A stretch of DNA of 64,000 bases from Microbacterium oxydans (GCF_000956405.1 NZ_JYIV01000016.1:35827-99826), one strand, 5' to 3'. Shown: positions 1 through 8,609, counted from the first letter of the stretch. The notes: generated by a model not told the origin, from the letters alone. Program-made: numbers and translations.

Positions 1-663
1 GGTGCTCTCGGTGCTCTCACCGTGCAGGACGCCGAGGGGTGTGAGCGCTCCGTCGCGCACGGTGAGCCCTTCGCCACGGTCGACGGCGACGAGCTGACTC
101 TCGGTCACCCCGAACGCGGGCTGCGCTACGTCATCGCCGTGCGCGGCGGGCTGGATGTCCCCGCTGCTCTGGGCAGCCGCGCCGCGGACACGCTCGCCGG
201 GCTCGGCCCGGAAAGACTCGGAGCCGGTGCCGTCATCCGGATCGGCGATGCCGGCGTGCACCCGGTCGAACCCGATGCCGTGCCGCGCGATCTGCCGGCC
301 CCCGGCGAGCTCATCGACCTGGAGATCACGCTCGGCCCGCGCGACGACTGGTTCACGGCGTCGGCACTCGCCACCCTCACCGGGCAGGAGTGGACGGTCA
401 CGCCACGGTCCGATCGTGTGGGCATCCGCCTTCAAGGCGATGTCCCGCTCCAACGCTCCCGTCGCGGCGAACTCCCGAGCGAGGGTGCCGTCACCGGCGC
501 GATCCAGGTGCCGCCCGACGGACAGCCGGTCCTGTTCCTCCCCGATCATCCGCTCACCGGGGGATACCCCATCATCGGTGCGCTCACGGATCGCAGCCTC
601 GACCTCGCGGGTCAGCTGGCTCCGGGAGTGCGTCTTCGTCTCACCGTCAAGGAGTCCTCATGA
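1..663 (+). CDS. pxpC: 5-oxoprolinase subunit C-like protein (carboxyltransferase/AHS2 family), 5' end missing
   Basis: The reading frame is open from base 1, so the gene begins before the window; about 220 C-terminal residues are present. Residues around RYVIAVRGG and the following LGSRAAD match the C-terminal half of the allophanate-hydrolase subunit 2 / KipA / PxpC family, which with PxpA and PxpB converts 5-oxoproline to glutamate using ATP. The stop overlaps the start of the biotin carboxylase gene by 4 bp (ATGA), so the two are translationally coupled. The coupling to a biotin-dependent enzyme means the true partner reaction could be a biotin-dependent carboxyl transfer instead of oxoproline cleavage. 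The family is clear; the exact function is inferred. Confidence 0.8.
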   Translation, partial: GALGALTVQDAEGCERSVAHGEPFATVDGDELTLGHPERGLRYVIAVRGGLDVPAALGSRAADTLAGLGPERLGAGAVIRIGDAGVHPVEPDAVPRDLPAPGELIDLEITLGPRDDWFTASALATLTGQEWTVTPRSDRVGIRLQGDVPLQRSRRGELPSEGAVTGAIQVPPDGQPVLFLPDHPLTGGYPIIGALTDRSLDLAGQLAPGVRLRLTVKESS

Positions 664-2390
664 CCACCGCGTCATCCACGCAGAAGGTGCTGATCGCGAA
701 TCGCGGAGAGATCGCGGTCCGCGTGATCCGCGCCTGCGCCGAAGCCGGGTACTCCTCGGTCGCGGGCTATGCGGATCAGGATGCCGATGCCCTGCACGTG
801 CGCTTGGCGGACGAGGCCGTGGGGCTGGGCGGCTCCACGGGGGCCGAGACGTACCTGTCCGTCGACGCGCTGCTCGCGGCCGCACGGCAGTCGGGGGCGA
901 CCGCCGTGCACCCCGGATACGGATTCCTGTCGGAGAGCGCGGCCTTCGCCCGTGCCGTGGAGGACGCGGGGCTGGTCTGGATCGGACCGACCCCCGAGAG
1001 CATCGACGCGCTCGGTGACAAGATGACCGCGCGCCGTATCGCCCAGCGGGTCGGAGCGCCGCTCGCCGCCGGCACCGATGAGCCTCTGGCAGGGCCTGAG
1101 GAGGCGGTGGCGTTCGCCGAGGAGCATGGTCTCCCCATCGCGATCAAGGCCGCGTTCGGCGGCGGCGGACGCGGGCTCAAGGTGGTGCGTGAGCTTTCCG
1201 AGGTCGCCGAGGCCTTCGACGCGGCCACCCGCGAGGCGATCGCGGCGTTCGGTCGAGGAGAGTGCTTCGTGGAGCGCTTCCTCGAGAGTCCACGCCACAT
1301 CGAGGTGCAGGTGCTCGGCGACGGACTCGGCGGTGTCGTGGTGGTCGGCGACCGCGACTGCTCGATGCAGCGCCGTAACCAGAAGCTCATCGAGGAGGCG
1401 CCCGCTCCCGGGCTCTCCGTCGAGCAGCGGACGCGGTTCCACGATGCAGCGCGCTCGATCTGCGGTGAGGTGCAGTACCGCGGAGCCGGCACCGTGGAGT
1501 TCCTGCTCGCCGCCGACGGCACCATCTCGTTCCTCGAGGTGAACACCCGACTGCAGGTGGAGCATCCGGTCACCGAAGAGGTCACCGGGACCGACCTCGT
1601 GCGCGAGCAGTTCCGCATCGCCTTCGGCGAGGGCCCGTCGTTCGTCGAGACACCGACACCCGTCGGGCATGCCTTCGAGTTCCGCATCAACGCCGAGGAC
1701 CCCGGCCGTGGCTTCCTTCCCAGCCCCGGTCGCGTCGACCGTCTGCGCATCCCCGGCGGACCCGGTGTGCGGTGGGACAGCGGTATCGACGAGGGCGATG
1801 TCGTGCAACCGGCCTTCGACTCGATGATCGCCAAGCTGATCGTGCATGCCGACTCCCGCGATGCCGCCATCGTGCGCGCACGGAGGGCTCTGCGCGAGCT
1901 CGCGGTCGAGGGACCGGCCACCGTCATCCCGTTCGATGTGATGGCGCTCGACGAGCAGGCGTTCGCCACGGCGACCTTCGCGGTGCACACGCAGTGGATC
2001 GAGAAAGCGCTGCTGCCGAAGCTCGAGGCCCAGCTGCGACCGGCAGCGGTGCCGGAAGCCGCCCTGCAGCGCTTCCCGGTCGAGATCGACGGCCGACGCG
2101 TGATGCTCGGGATCCCGGCGGGGTTGTTGTCGGGCCTCGGTCGTCCGGCGGACCCCGCGGCCGCGGCACCTACGACCGATCCGAGTGAGCTGCGCTCGCC
2201 GGTGCCCGGCACGCTCGTGCGCTGGCTCGTCGACGACGGCGCCGAAGTCACGGAGGGTGAGCCCGTCGCGGTCCTCGACGCCATGAAGATGGAGACCACG
2301 GTCACGGCGCACCGCTCAGGAGTCCTGTCGCAGCGCGCCGAGCTCTCCGCCGTGGTCCCTGTCGACGCTGTGCTCGCCGTCATCGCCTGA
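660..2390 (+). CDS. Biotin carboxylase with C-terminal biotinyl carrier domain
   Basis: A 576-residue acetyl/propionyl-CoA carboxylase alpha-type protein. The start MTTASSTQKVLIANRGEIA is chosen because VLIANRGEIA is the usual beginning of biotin carboxylases and the ATG overlaps the upstream stop. The ATP-grasp glycine loop (GGGGRG) is near residue 168 and the catalytic stretch EVNTRLQVEHPVTE near 293-306. The last 70 residues form a biotinyl domain with the AMKM motif; the biotinylated lysine would be K543. No carboxyltransferase beta subunit is visible downstream; the upstream gene is pxpC-like. Biotin carboxylase plus carrier genes beside pxpBC-like genes are a recurrent arrangement, so it may act with that complex. 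Its acyl substrate cannot be read from the sequence. Confidence 0.93.
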   Translation: MTTASSTQKVLIANRGEIAVRVIRACAEAGYSSVAGYADQDADALHVRLADEAVGLGGSTGAETYLSVDALLAAARQSGATAVHPGYGFLSESAAFARAVEDAGLVWIGPTPESIDALGDKMTARRIAQRVGAPLAAGTDEPLAGPEEAVAFAEEHGLPIAIKAAFGGGGRGLKVVRELSEVAEAFDAATREAIAAFGRGECFVERFLESPRHIEVQVLGDGLGGVVVVGDRDCSMQRRNQKLIEEAPAPGLSVEQRTRFHDAARSICGEVQYRGAGTVEFLLAADGTISFLEVNTRLQVEHPVTEEVTGTDLVREQFRIAFGEGPSFVETPTPVGHAFEFRINAEDPGRGFLPSPGRVDRLRIPGGPGVRWDSGIDEGDVVQPAFDSMIAKLIVHADSRDAAIVRARRALRELAVEGPATVIPFDVMALDEQAFATATFAVHTQWIEKALLPKLEAQLRPAAVPEAALQRFPVEIDGRRVMLGIPAGLLSGLGRPADPAAAAPTTDPSELRSPVPGTLVRWLVDDGAEVTEGEPVAVLDAMKMETTVTAHRSGVLSQRAELSAVVPVDAVLAVIA

Positions 2391-2433
2391 CCGCTGCGCC
2401 CCATGCGTCCCCGCCGCGTCGGGGTTCCTCGTC

Positions 2434-2494
2434 GCTCCCGTCGCACTTTCTGTCGGTATCCCGAGGGCAGAGCGACAGAAAGTGCGACGGGAGC
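2434..2494. terminator. Long perfect hairpin between convergent genes
   Basis: Two perfectly complementary 22-bp arms (2434-2455 and 2473-2494) enclose a 17-nt loop. The arms contain the word GTCGCACTTTCTGTCG. It lies between the ends of the biotin carboxylase and uracil permease genes and can act as a terminator for both. There is no U-tract, as is common for actinobacterial hairpin terminators. Confidence 0.7.
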
Positions 2495-2504
2495 AGAGGG
2501 GGTC

Positions 2505-3833
2505 CTACTCGGGGTCGCCGCCGAGCGGGCCGACCGCCTCCAAGGGCTTGGGGTCGTCGGCGCCCGTCTTGCGCAGGCGGGCGATGAGGTTGCCCAGGTG
2601 GTAGATCAGGATCGCCGCGACCGTGGCGATGACGATGCCGCCCAGCTCGAACCCGGAGGCCTCGTCCTTGATCATGAAGCCGCCGACGGCCATGATCAGC
2701 GCGACGGCCGCCGTGTACTGGTTGACCGGGCGGGAGAAGTCGACCCGGTTGTCGACCCAGATCTTGATGCCGATGACACCGATCAGACCGTAGAGTGCGG
2801 TCGTCACGCCGCCGAGCACACCGGCGGGCACCGAGTTGATGACCTCGCCGAACTTCGGGGAGAGGCTGAGCAGGATCGCGGCGGCGCCGGCCACCCAGTA
2901 GGCGGCGGTGGAGTAGACGCGGGTGGAAGCCATCACGCCGATGTTCTCTCCGTAGGTCGTCGTGCCCGAACCGCCGAAGAATCCCGCGAGCGTGGTGGAG
3001 ACGCCGTCCGCGATCAGTGCCTTGCCGGTCTGCTGGTTCACGGTCGAGTCGCCGGTCATCGTCGCGACGCCGCGCACGTGCCCGACGTTCTCGGCGATCA
3101 GGACCAGGACGACCGGGAGGAACATCGCGAGCGCGGTGAGGGTGCCGGGCTCGGTGAAGTTCGGGAAGTGGAAGGTCGGGAGGCCCACCCAGTCCGCCTT
3201 CTCGACGGCCGAGAAGTCGAGCTCTCCACGGAACCCCGCGAAGATGTAGCCGGCGATCACGCCGAGGAAGATCGAGATGCGGCCGAGGAAACCGCGGAAG
3301 ACGACGGCGAAGAGGATGGTGATGGCGAGAGTGAACGTCGCCGTCACGGGTGCTGCGGCGTAGTTGTTGTGTGCGGCCCCGGCGAGGTTGAACCCGATGA
3401 GGGCGACGATCGTGCCGGCGAGGACCGGGGGCAGGAAGCGATCGACCCACTTCACTCCGACCGTGTGCACCACGACGCCGATGATCGCCAGCAGCACGCC
3501 GACCGCGACGATGCCGGCCAGGGCGGTGCCCATGTTCGCAGAGGCGGTCGCGGCGGTGACGGGGGCGATGAAGGCGAACGATGAGCCGAGGTAGCTGGGG
3601 AGCTTGTTGCGTGTGACGAGCAGGAACAGGATCGTTCCGAGGCCGCTGAAGAGCAGCGTGGTGGCGACCGGGAACCCGGTGATGATCGGCACGAGGAACG
3701 TGGCGCCGAACATCGCGACGACGTGCTGGAGTCCGATCGCGATCGTCGCGGGCCAGTTCAGACGCTCATCGGGACGGACGACGGCGCCGGGTTCGACCGT
3801 GCGGCCGTTTCCGTGCAGCTTCCACAGGGCCAT
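2505..3833 (-). CDS. uraA: NCS2-family uracil/xanthine permease
   Basis: A 442-residue polytopic membrane protein. The signature TTTYGENIG, preceded by GGSG, is diagnostic of nucleobase:cation symporter-2 proteins, and the segment LIAENVGHVRGVA supplies the conserved glutamate of the uracil-binding site in UraA/PyrP. It imports uracil or a related base with protons across the cytoplasmic membrane. Length and the N-terminal QHVVAMFGATFLVPII segment are typical of uracil permeases. A GAGGAG ribosome site sits shortly before the ATG. The gene converges on the carboxylase gene and shares the hairpin between them. Xanthine or uric acid specificity cannot be excluded. Confidence 0.88.
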   Translation of the reverse strand: MALWKLHGNGRTVEPGAVVRPDERLNWPATIAIGLQHVVAMFGATFLVPIITGFPVATTLLFSGLGTILFLLVTRNKLPSYLGSSFAFIAPVTAATASANMGTALAGIVAVGVLLAIIGVVVHTVGVKWVDRFLPPVLAGTIVALIGFNLAGAAHNNYAAAPVTATFTLAITILFAVVFRGFLGRISIFLGVIAGYIFAGFRGELDFSAVEKADWVGLPTFHFPNFTEPGTLTALAMFLPVVLVLIAENVGHVRGVATMTGDSTVNQQTGKALIADGVSTTLAGFFGGSGTTTYGENIGVMASTRVYSTAAYWVAGAAAILLSLSPKFGEVINSVPAGVLGGVTTALYGLIGVIGIKIWVDNRVDFSRPVNQYTAAVALIMAVGGFMIKDEASGFELGGIVIATVAAILIYHLGNLIARLRKTGADDPKPLEAVGPLGGDPE

Positions 3834-3910
3834 GCGGGCTCCTCAGGGTTCGGGGGATGGCAGGAGTGCCGGAGCAACATTACCGATTCCTGAGTTTTCA
3901 CTGAACGTCT

Positions 3911-3945
3911 TCTACCATGGTAGATGGCGAGGTAGAATGGTAGAC
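3911..3945. promoter_or_regulatory. Probable autoregulatory operator of the first VapBC pair
   Basis: A perfect 14-bp palindrome TCTACCATGGTAGA (3911-3924) is followed by another copy of the half-site TGGTAGA (3939-3944 region). The cluster runs up to the antitoxin start. Type II antitoxins usually bind such palindromes over their own promoter. Confidence 0.6.
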
Positions 3946-4209
3946 ATGAGCCTGAACATCAAGAACGAGACGACGCATGAGCTGGTGCGCCGGCTCGCGG
4001 CGCTCACCGGGCAGAGTCAGACCAGTGCGGTGGAAGATGCCGTTCGACGGCGCCTCGCCGAGCTGGAGGAGCAGCGCTCAGGCGAAGAAGAGGAGCGCCG
4101 TCGCCGTATCCGGGCGGTGATCCGCCGGGCGCAGCAGATTCCCTCCACCGGACGCACGACCGAGGAGATCATGGACGAGCTCTACGACGAGACGGGTATG
4201 CCGCGTTGA
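3946..4209 (+). CDS. vapB: VapB-family antitoxin (PSK transcription factor type)
   Basis: An 87-residue protein beginning MSLNIKNETTHELVRRLA, which matches the short Rv0623-like antitoxins (MALNIKD...). The N-terminal half is the DNA-binding/dimer part; the C-terminal tail, ending DELYDETGMPR, is the toxin-binding part typical of the group. An in-frame ATG at 3937 would add MVD and has GAGG only 4 nt upstream; the 3946 start fits the family better. The stop overlaps the toxin start by 4 bp (TTGA). It should neutralise the VapC encoded next and repress the operon through the palindrome just upstream. Confidence 0.85.
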   Translation: MSLNIKNETTHELVRRLAALTGQSQTSAVEDAVRRRLAELEEQRSGEEEERRRRIRAVIRRAQQIPSTGRTTEEIMDELYDETGMPR

Positions 4210-4601
4210 TCGTCGATTCCTCGGCCCTCGTGGCTGTCTTGATGGCTGAGTCCGACGCTGCCGAGATGGGCGAACTGTTGGAGGCGGGCCCCTTCTCACT
4301 GTCCGCGGCCACGCTCACGGAGTGCATGATCGTGCTCCGCGGTAAGGGAGGTGAGGCGAAGGTGCTCGCGCTGGACGAGCTTCTGGAAGTGACGGGTGCG
4401 ACCGTCGTTCCGCTCGACGAGGCCCAGGCGCGCCTGGCAGCCAGGGCGTACGTCAGATTCGGACGCGGTTCCGGGAGCGCCGCTCGGCTGAACTACGGCG
4501 ACTGCTTCTCTTACGCGCTCGCGATCAGTCGCGACGAGCCTCTGCTCTTCACGGGTGACGACTTCATCCACACCGACGTGCGCCGGGTGGAGCTGGCCTG
4601 A
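4206..4601 (+). CDS. vapC: VapC-type PIN-domain toxin ribonuclease
   Basis: A 131-residue PIN protein starting at TTG inside the antitoxin stop. The acidic metal-binding set is complete: D4 (MIVDSSAL), E39 (TLTEC), D99 (NYGDCFSYALA) and D118 (FTGDDF). PIN toxins cleave tRNA or rRNA with Mg2+ or Mn2+ when the antitoxin is lost. All catalytic acids are intact, so the toxin is probably active. The gene converges on purC with only 4 bp between stop codons. The RNA target is unknown. Confidence 0.88.
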   Translation: MIVDSSALVAVLMAESDAAEMGELLEAGPFSLSAATLTECMIVLRGKGGEAKVLALDELLEVTGATVVPLDEAQARLAARAYVRFGRGSGSAARLNYGDCFSYALAISRDEPLLFTGDDFIHTDVRRVELA

Positions 4602-4605
4602 GGCG

Positions 4606-5484
4606 TCAGGCGCCGAGTCGCTGGATCAGCTCGCGGTAGCGGTCGGCGGTGCGCTCGACCACGTCGTCGGGAAGAAACGGCGGCTCGCCCTCCTGGTCCC
4701 AGTTGGCGGCGAGCCAGTCGCGCACGATCTGCTTGTCGAAGCTCGCCATCCGCTCGCCGGGAGTCGTGCCGGTGCGCCAGGCCTCGGCATCCCAGTAGCG
4801 GGATGAATCGCTCGTGAGCACCTCGTCGGCCAGGCGCAGCGTGCCGTCGGCGTCCGTGCCGAACTCGAACTTGGTGTCGGCGAGGATCAGACCCTTCTCC
4901 TCGGCGATGCCGGCCGCAGCCGTGTAGATGGCAAGGGACGTGTCGCGCAGCTCGGCCGCGCGTTCGGCGCCGACGAGTTCGACCGTGCGCTCGAACGTGA
5001 TGTTCTCGTCGTGCTCACCCATCGGGGCCTTGTATGCCGGAGTGAACAGCGGCTCGGGCAGACGGTCGCCGTTCTGCAGACCCGCAGGCAGCGGGATGCC
5101 GCACACCGTGCCGCTCTCCCGGTACTCGGCCCATCCGGAACCGGTGATGTAGCCGCGTACGACGCACTCGATCGGCAGCATCTCGAGCGACTGGGCGAGC
5201 ATCGCGCGATCGGCCACGGCCTCAGGCAGCTCGCCCTCGGCGATGTGGTTGGGGAAGTCGGAGAGCTGCGCGAACCACCAGCGGCTCAGTCGCGTCAGCA
5301 GGGCGCCCTTGTCGGTGATGCCGGGGGAGAGGACGAAGTCGAAGGCGCTCACCCGGTCTGAGGCGACGACGAGGATGCGCGTGTCCGCCGGATCCTCGGA
5401 GGCGTACAGGTCGCGGACCTTGCCGGAGTAGATGTGCCGCCAGCCGGGGATGCTCTGTGCCGTGCCTTCTGAAGGTGTGCTCAC
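4606..5484 (-). CDS. purC: Phosphoribosylaminoimidazole-succinocarboxamide synthase
   Basis: A 292-residue SAICAR synthetase, the step of purine synthesis that joins aspartate to CAIR with ATP. Recognisable segments are YSGKVRDLY near residue 19, ASDRVSAFD, IECVVRGYITGSGW and the C-terminal SFDKQIVRDW. Length suits the monofunctional actinobacterial enzyme. Start is GTG; a GATAAT -10 hexamer lies 6 nt before it, so the transcript is probably leaderless. Other purine genes in the window (purD, purM, purF) are scattered and not in one operon. Confidence 0.96.
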   Translation of the reverse strand: MSTPSEGTAQSIPGWRHIYSGKVRDLYASEDPADTRILVVASDRVSAFDFVLSPGITDKGALLTRLSRWWFAQLSDFPNHIAEGELPEAVADRAMLAQSLEMLPIECVVRGYITGSGWAEYRESGTVCGIPLPAGLQNGDRLPEPLFTPAYKAPMGEHDENITFERTVELVGAERAAELRDTSLAIYTAAAGIAEEKGLILADTKFEFGTDADGTLRLADEVLTSDSSRYWDAEAWRTGTTPGERMASFDKQIVRDWLAANWDQEGEPPFLPDDVVERTADRYRELIQRLGA

Positions 5485-5490
5485 CCGCCC

Positions 5491-5496
5491 ATTATC
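5491..5496 (-). promoter_or_regulatory. -10 hexamer of leaderless purC promoter
   Basis: GATAAT on the minus strand ends 6 nt before the GTG start, placing transcription start at or near the start codon. No ribosome site is seen. Confidence 0.6.
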
Positions 5497-5549
5497 CCGG
5501 TTCCCACCGCCGCCGAACGCCGTGGCATCGAGGCGTCGGTGGGGAGTCC

Positions 5550-5555
5550 TAGCCT
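5550..5555 (+). promoter_or_regulatory. -10 hexamer of leaderless acetyltransferase gene
   Basis: TAGCCT ends 6 nt before the GTG start at 5562, the same spacing seen at purC, purD and purM. Confidence 0.5.
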
Positions 5556-5561
5556 GGTGGC

Positions 5562-6110
5562 GTGAACACCGACATCCTCACACCGCGCCTTCGGCTGTCC
5601 CGCCCGACCGCCGCCGACCTCGATCCGCTGTTCGGGATCTCGGCCGACCCACGGGTGTGGACGCATTACCCCAGCCTTCGCCATCAGCGTCGGGAGGACA
5701 CCCTTGCCGCGATGGCACGCTGGGAGACGAGCTGGTCCGCCGCCGGTCTGGGGTCGTGGGCGGTCCGCCTGCGCTCCACGGGTGAGCTGATCGGCAACGG
5801 CGGGTGCACGCTGCTCGGTGGCGAGGTCTGGAACCTCGGGTATCGGCTGTCGGCCGACCATCACGGTCAGGGGTACGCCACCGAGCTCGCCCTCGCTGCG
5901 GTCGAGGCGGCGTGTGCGGTCGATCCCGATCGCCCCGTGATCGCATATCTCGTCGAGCACAACCTCGCGTCGGCGCGAGTCGCCGAGAAGGCGGGGCTCG
6001 AACCCGTGCACCGTGCGCCGGATGCGGGAAACCCCGATCCCTCCGTGTGGCGACTCGTGTACGCCGACCGTCCGCTCACGGAGGCGCAGCTCGCGGCGAC
6101 CTCGCTGTGA
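5562..6110 (+). CDS. GNAT-family N-acetyltransferase (RimJ/RimL type)
   Basis: A 182-residue protein starting at GTG. It opens with LTPRLRLSRPTAADLDPL, the usual start of RimJ/RimL-like GNAT enzymes, and carries the acetyl-CoA pyrophosphate loop as GYRLSADHHGQGYATEL (about residues 88-105). The later segment LVEHNLASARVAEKAGLEP is the conserved NxxSxRVxEKxG part of the fold. It transfers acetyl from acetyl-CoA to an amine; the acceptor (ribosomal protein, antibiotic or small molecule) is not determinable. It is monocistronic, between purC and a PadR/efflux operon. Confidence 0.85.
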   Translation: MNTDILTPRLRLSRPTAADLDPLFGISADPRVWTHYPSLRHQRREDTLAAMARWETSWSAAGLGSWAVRLRSTGELIGNGGCTLLGGEVWNLGYRLSADHHGQGYATELALAAVEAACAVDPDRPVIAYLVEHNLASARVAEKAGLEPVHRAPDAGNPDPSVWRLVYADRPLTEAQLAATSL

Positions 6111-6161
6111 GAGTTCATCGATCCGTCACGACTTCGTCTTCTCGGCGGGCGGAAACAGGCG

Positions 6162-6179
6162 TATAGTCCACATGGACTA
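6162..6179. promoter_or_regulatory. PadR operator overlapping a -10 hexamer
   Basis: The inverted repeat TAGTCCA-CA-TGGACTA (6164-6179) overlaps TATAGT (6162-6167), a near-consensus -10 box, just before the padR start. A regulator bound here would block the promoter of the regulator/efflux operon. Confidence 0.6.
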
Positions 6180-6192
6180 ATTGAGGTGGGAC

Positions 6193-6819
6193 ATGAAGAA
6201 GGATGCCGTCGACCGGCTCACCCCCATGGGGGTGATGGTGCTCGCGCTGCTGCGCGAAGGCGACATGCACCCCTATGAGATGGTGCGTCTCATGCGGGCC
6301 CGCCACGACGACCGCCTGCTCACGATCACCAACGGGACGCTGTATCACACGGTGTCCCGGCTGCATCGTGCGGGCCTGATCGACGAGCTCGGCATCGACC
6401 GCGAGGGAAATCGGCCCGAGCGGACGACCTACTCCTTGACGGAGACCGGACGTGAAGCGGTCGTGACGTGGGTGCGGCGTGAGCTGCCCCGCATCGATCA
6501 CCCGGCCGACTTCCGCATCGCGCTCGCCGAGGCGCACAACCTCGAGCGTCCGGAGGTCGTCGACCTCCTGCGCGCGAGGAGGATCGCACTGGTCGACGAT
6601 CACGCACGGCATCGAGACGGGCTCGGCAAGGCCAGGGAGAAGCACGTGCCGGAGCAGGTGCTGGTCGAGATCGAGCGTCAGGAAGCCCTGCTGACGGCAG
6701 AGCTCCGCTGGCTCGACTCGCTCCTCGATCGTCTCGAAACCGAGGTCCTGCCGTGGGGTCCCACGGCATTCCAGAACTCAGACCGCTACCGCGCTCAGCG
6801 AAAGGCTGCACAGCAATGA
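6193..6819 (+). CDS. PadR-family transcriptional regulator
   Basis: A 208-residue regulator starting at ATG 6193, with GAGG 6 nt upstream of the start. The N-terminal winged helix (MGVMVLALLREGDMHPYEM ... TLYHTVSRLHRAGLI) is typical of PadR proteins; the C-terminal half is a helical dimerisation domain ending near the LLDRLE segment. The stop overlaps the start of the DHA2 efflux pump by 4 bp, so the pair is one operon. The likely role is repression of the pump until its substrate binds. An inverted repeat over the promoter is a good candidate operator. Confidence 0.9.
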   Translation: MKKDAVDRLTPMGVMVLALLREGDMHPYEMVRLMRARHDDRLLTITNGTLYHTVSRLHRAGLIDELGIDREGNRPERTTYSLTETGREAVVTWVRRELPRIDHPADFRIALAEAHNLERPEVVDLLRARRIALVDDHARHRDGLGKAREKHVPEQVLVEIERQEALLTAELRWLDSLLDRLETEVLPWGPTAFQNSDRYRAQRKAAQQ

Positions 6820-8387
6820 CAGATACGCCTCGCGACGGAGACCGCCCGCCGGTGTCCGCGCCCTCCACCTCCGGTCCGTCGACCGGCACGTACTCCGTGG
6901 GCCACAAGCCCGCGAGTCCCTGGCCCGCCCTCTGGGCGCTGGTCATCGGCTTCTTCATGATCCTCGTCGACACCACGATCGTCTCGGTCGCGAACCCGGC
7001 GATCAAGGCCGCCCTCGACCCGAACACGAACAACCTCGACAACGTCGTGTGGGTCACGAGCGCGTACCTTCTCGCATATGCGGTCCCGCTGCTGATCACC
7101 GGTCGCCTGGGCGACCGCTTCGGTCCGAAGAACATCTACCTCATCGGCCTTGCGGTGTTCACCCTCGCCTCTCTGTGGTGCGGGCTGTCCGATTCGCTCG
7201 GAATGCTCATCGCCGCGCGCGCCGTGCAGGGTCTCGGCGCTGCGTTCATGACGCCGCAGACCATGGCCGTGATCACCCGCACGTTCCCGCCCGAGCGTCG
7301 CGGCGCTGCGATGGGCCTGTGGGGTGCCACCGCCGGTGTCGCCACGCTCGTCGGACCGCTCGTGGGCGGCCTGCTCGTGGACGGCTTCGGCTGGGAGTGG
7401 ATCTTCTTCGTGAACATCCCGGTCGGCATCGTCGCTTTCGTGCTCGCCTGGCGTCTGGTTCCGAAGCTGGCCACGCACCCGCACCGCTTCGACGTCGTGG
7501 GCGTGGTGCTCAGCGCCGTGGCACTGTTCCTCATCGTGTTCGGACTCCAGGAAGGAGAGAAGTTCGACTGGGGCGTGATCTGGGGCCCGATCTCGGTCTG
7601 GAGCCTGATCATCGCCGGACTCGTCGTGCTCGGGCTGTTCATCTTCCAGCAGGCGAAGACCCGCAGCGAACCTCTCGTGCCGCTCGAGCTCTTCCGCGAC
7701 CGCAACTTCTCCGGGGCGAACGTGGCCATCGCCGCGGTCGGCTTCACGGTGACGAGCATGTCGCTGCCGATGATGTTCTTCCTGCAGACCGCGCGCGGGC
7801 TCACCCCGACGGAGGCGGCGCTGCTGCTGATCCCGATGGCGGTGCTGTCCGGAGTGCTCGCTCCGGTCGCCGGCAAGATCCTCGACCGGGTGGATCCGCG
7901 CATCATCCTGATCCCTGGGCTGCTCTGTGTCGCCGGGGCGCTCGTCTGGTACTCGGCGCTGATCAACATGGACACGCCGATCCTGATGTTCCTCCTGCCG
8001 TCGGCGCTGATGGGTATCGGCAACGCCGGAATGTGGGGCCCGCTCGCCACCACTGCGACGCGCAAGCTCCCGCCGCGTCAGGCGGGCGCAGGTGCCGGCA
8101 TCTACAACACGACCAGGACCATCGGATCGGTGATCGGATCGGCCTCCATCGCGGCGTTCATGCAGTCCAGGCTCGAGGCGAACCTCCCGGGCCTCGCAGA
8201 CGCCCCGGCCGGGATCTCGACCGGCGGTGCACTGCCGCCGCAGGTGGCGGACGGGTTTGCCGCAGGGATGTCGCAGGCGATCTTGCTGCCGGCGTGCGTC
8301 ATGGCGGTCGCGCTCATCGCCTCACTGTTCCTCGGTCGGTACGACAAGACAGAGGTGCCGGCTCCCGCATCCGCGCGCACCGAGTAG
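6816..8387 (+). CDS. MFS multidrug efflux transporter, DHA2 (EmrB/QacA) family
   Basis: A 523-residue protein with about 14 membrane segments. The N-terminal 45 residues are cytoplasmic and Pro/Ser/Thr-rich. Family marks are FFMILVDTTIVSVANPAI in helix 1 (the D/T-rich DHA2 motif), GRLGDRFGPKN (motif A), and GATAGVATLVGPLVGG (motif C, antiporters). It should export drugs or lipophilic cations in exchange for protons. It is coupled to the padR gene before it and followed by a strong hairpin terminator. The drug specificity cannot be read from sequence. Confidence 0.9.
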   Translation: MTDTPRDGDRPPVSAPSTSGPSTGTYSVGHKPASPWPALWALVIGFFMILVDTTIVSVANPAIKAALDPNTNNLDNVVWVTSAYLLAYAVPLLITGRLGDRFGPKNIYLIGLAVFTLASLWCGLSDSLGMLIAARAVQGLGAAFMTPQTMAVITRTFPPERRGAAMGLWGATAGVATLVGPLVGGLLVDGFGWEWIFFVNIPVGIVAFVLAWRLVPKLATHPHRFDVVGVVLSAVALFLIVFGLQEGEKFDWGVIWGPISVWSLIIAGLVVLGLFIFQQAKTRSEPLVPLELFRDRNFSGANVAIAAVGFTVTSMSLPMMFFLQTARGLTPTEAALLLIPMAVLSGVLAPVAGKILDRVDPRIILIPGLLCVAGALVWYSALINMDTPILMFLLPSALMGIGNAGMWGPLATTATRKLPPRQAGAGAGIYNTTRTIGSVIGSASIAAFMQSRLEANLPGLADAPAGISTGGALPPQVADGFAAGMSQAILLPACVMAVALIASLFLGRYDKTEVPAPASARTE

Positions 8388-8405
8388 TCGACGACTCTCC
8401 CTCCA

Positions 8406-8450
8406 CGATGAGTCCGAGGGGTGCGTACTCCGCACCCCTCGGACTCATCG
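8406..8450. terminator. Intrinsic terminator after the DHA2 efflux gene
   Basis: Perfect 20-bp arms (8406-8425 and 8431-8450) with a 5-nt loop, 18 bp after the stop codon. No U-tract follows. The next reading frame downstream is a damaged DUF4160 gene whose 5' part has been lost near this hairpin. Confidence 0.8.
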
Positions 8451-8495
8451 TCGTCCCGGCTCGGTTCGGTCCGGCGGGCCGAGCTACGGCCGGTA

Positions 8496-8609
8496 GAATC
8501 GGCCGCGAAGACGAGGTTCGATGACCGCGAACTGCGGGCGCTCCGACGGTTGATCGAGCACCGGCGCGAGCTGATCGAGGGGGCCTGGCATGAGCACTTC
8601 GGTGGATGA
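8496..8609 (+). pseudogene. DUF4160 C-terminal remnant
   Basis: The frame encodes KTRFDDRELRALRRLIEHRR followed by ELIEGAWHEHFGG, which matches only the C-terminal third of DUF4160 proteins. The family's N-terminal part, with its conserved tyrosine/histidine stretch (FYSNE...PHVHV), is missing, and the frame upstream runs into the terminator hairpin. No start codon with a ribosome site is visible, so this looks like a 5'-truncated gene. It overlaps the intact DUF2442 start by 20 bp, the usual arrangement of DUF4160-DUF2442 pairs, so the fragment is probably what is left of an original pair. Boundary at the 5' side is approximate. Confidence 0.6.

Noticed and set aside
3604..3945. Longer N-terminus for the first VapB
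   Set aside because: The frame is open upstream, but it lies antisense to the permease gene and covers the palindromic operator. The family start is MSLNIKN at 3946.
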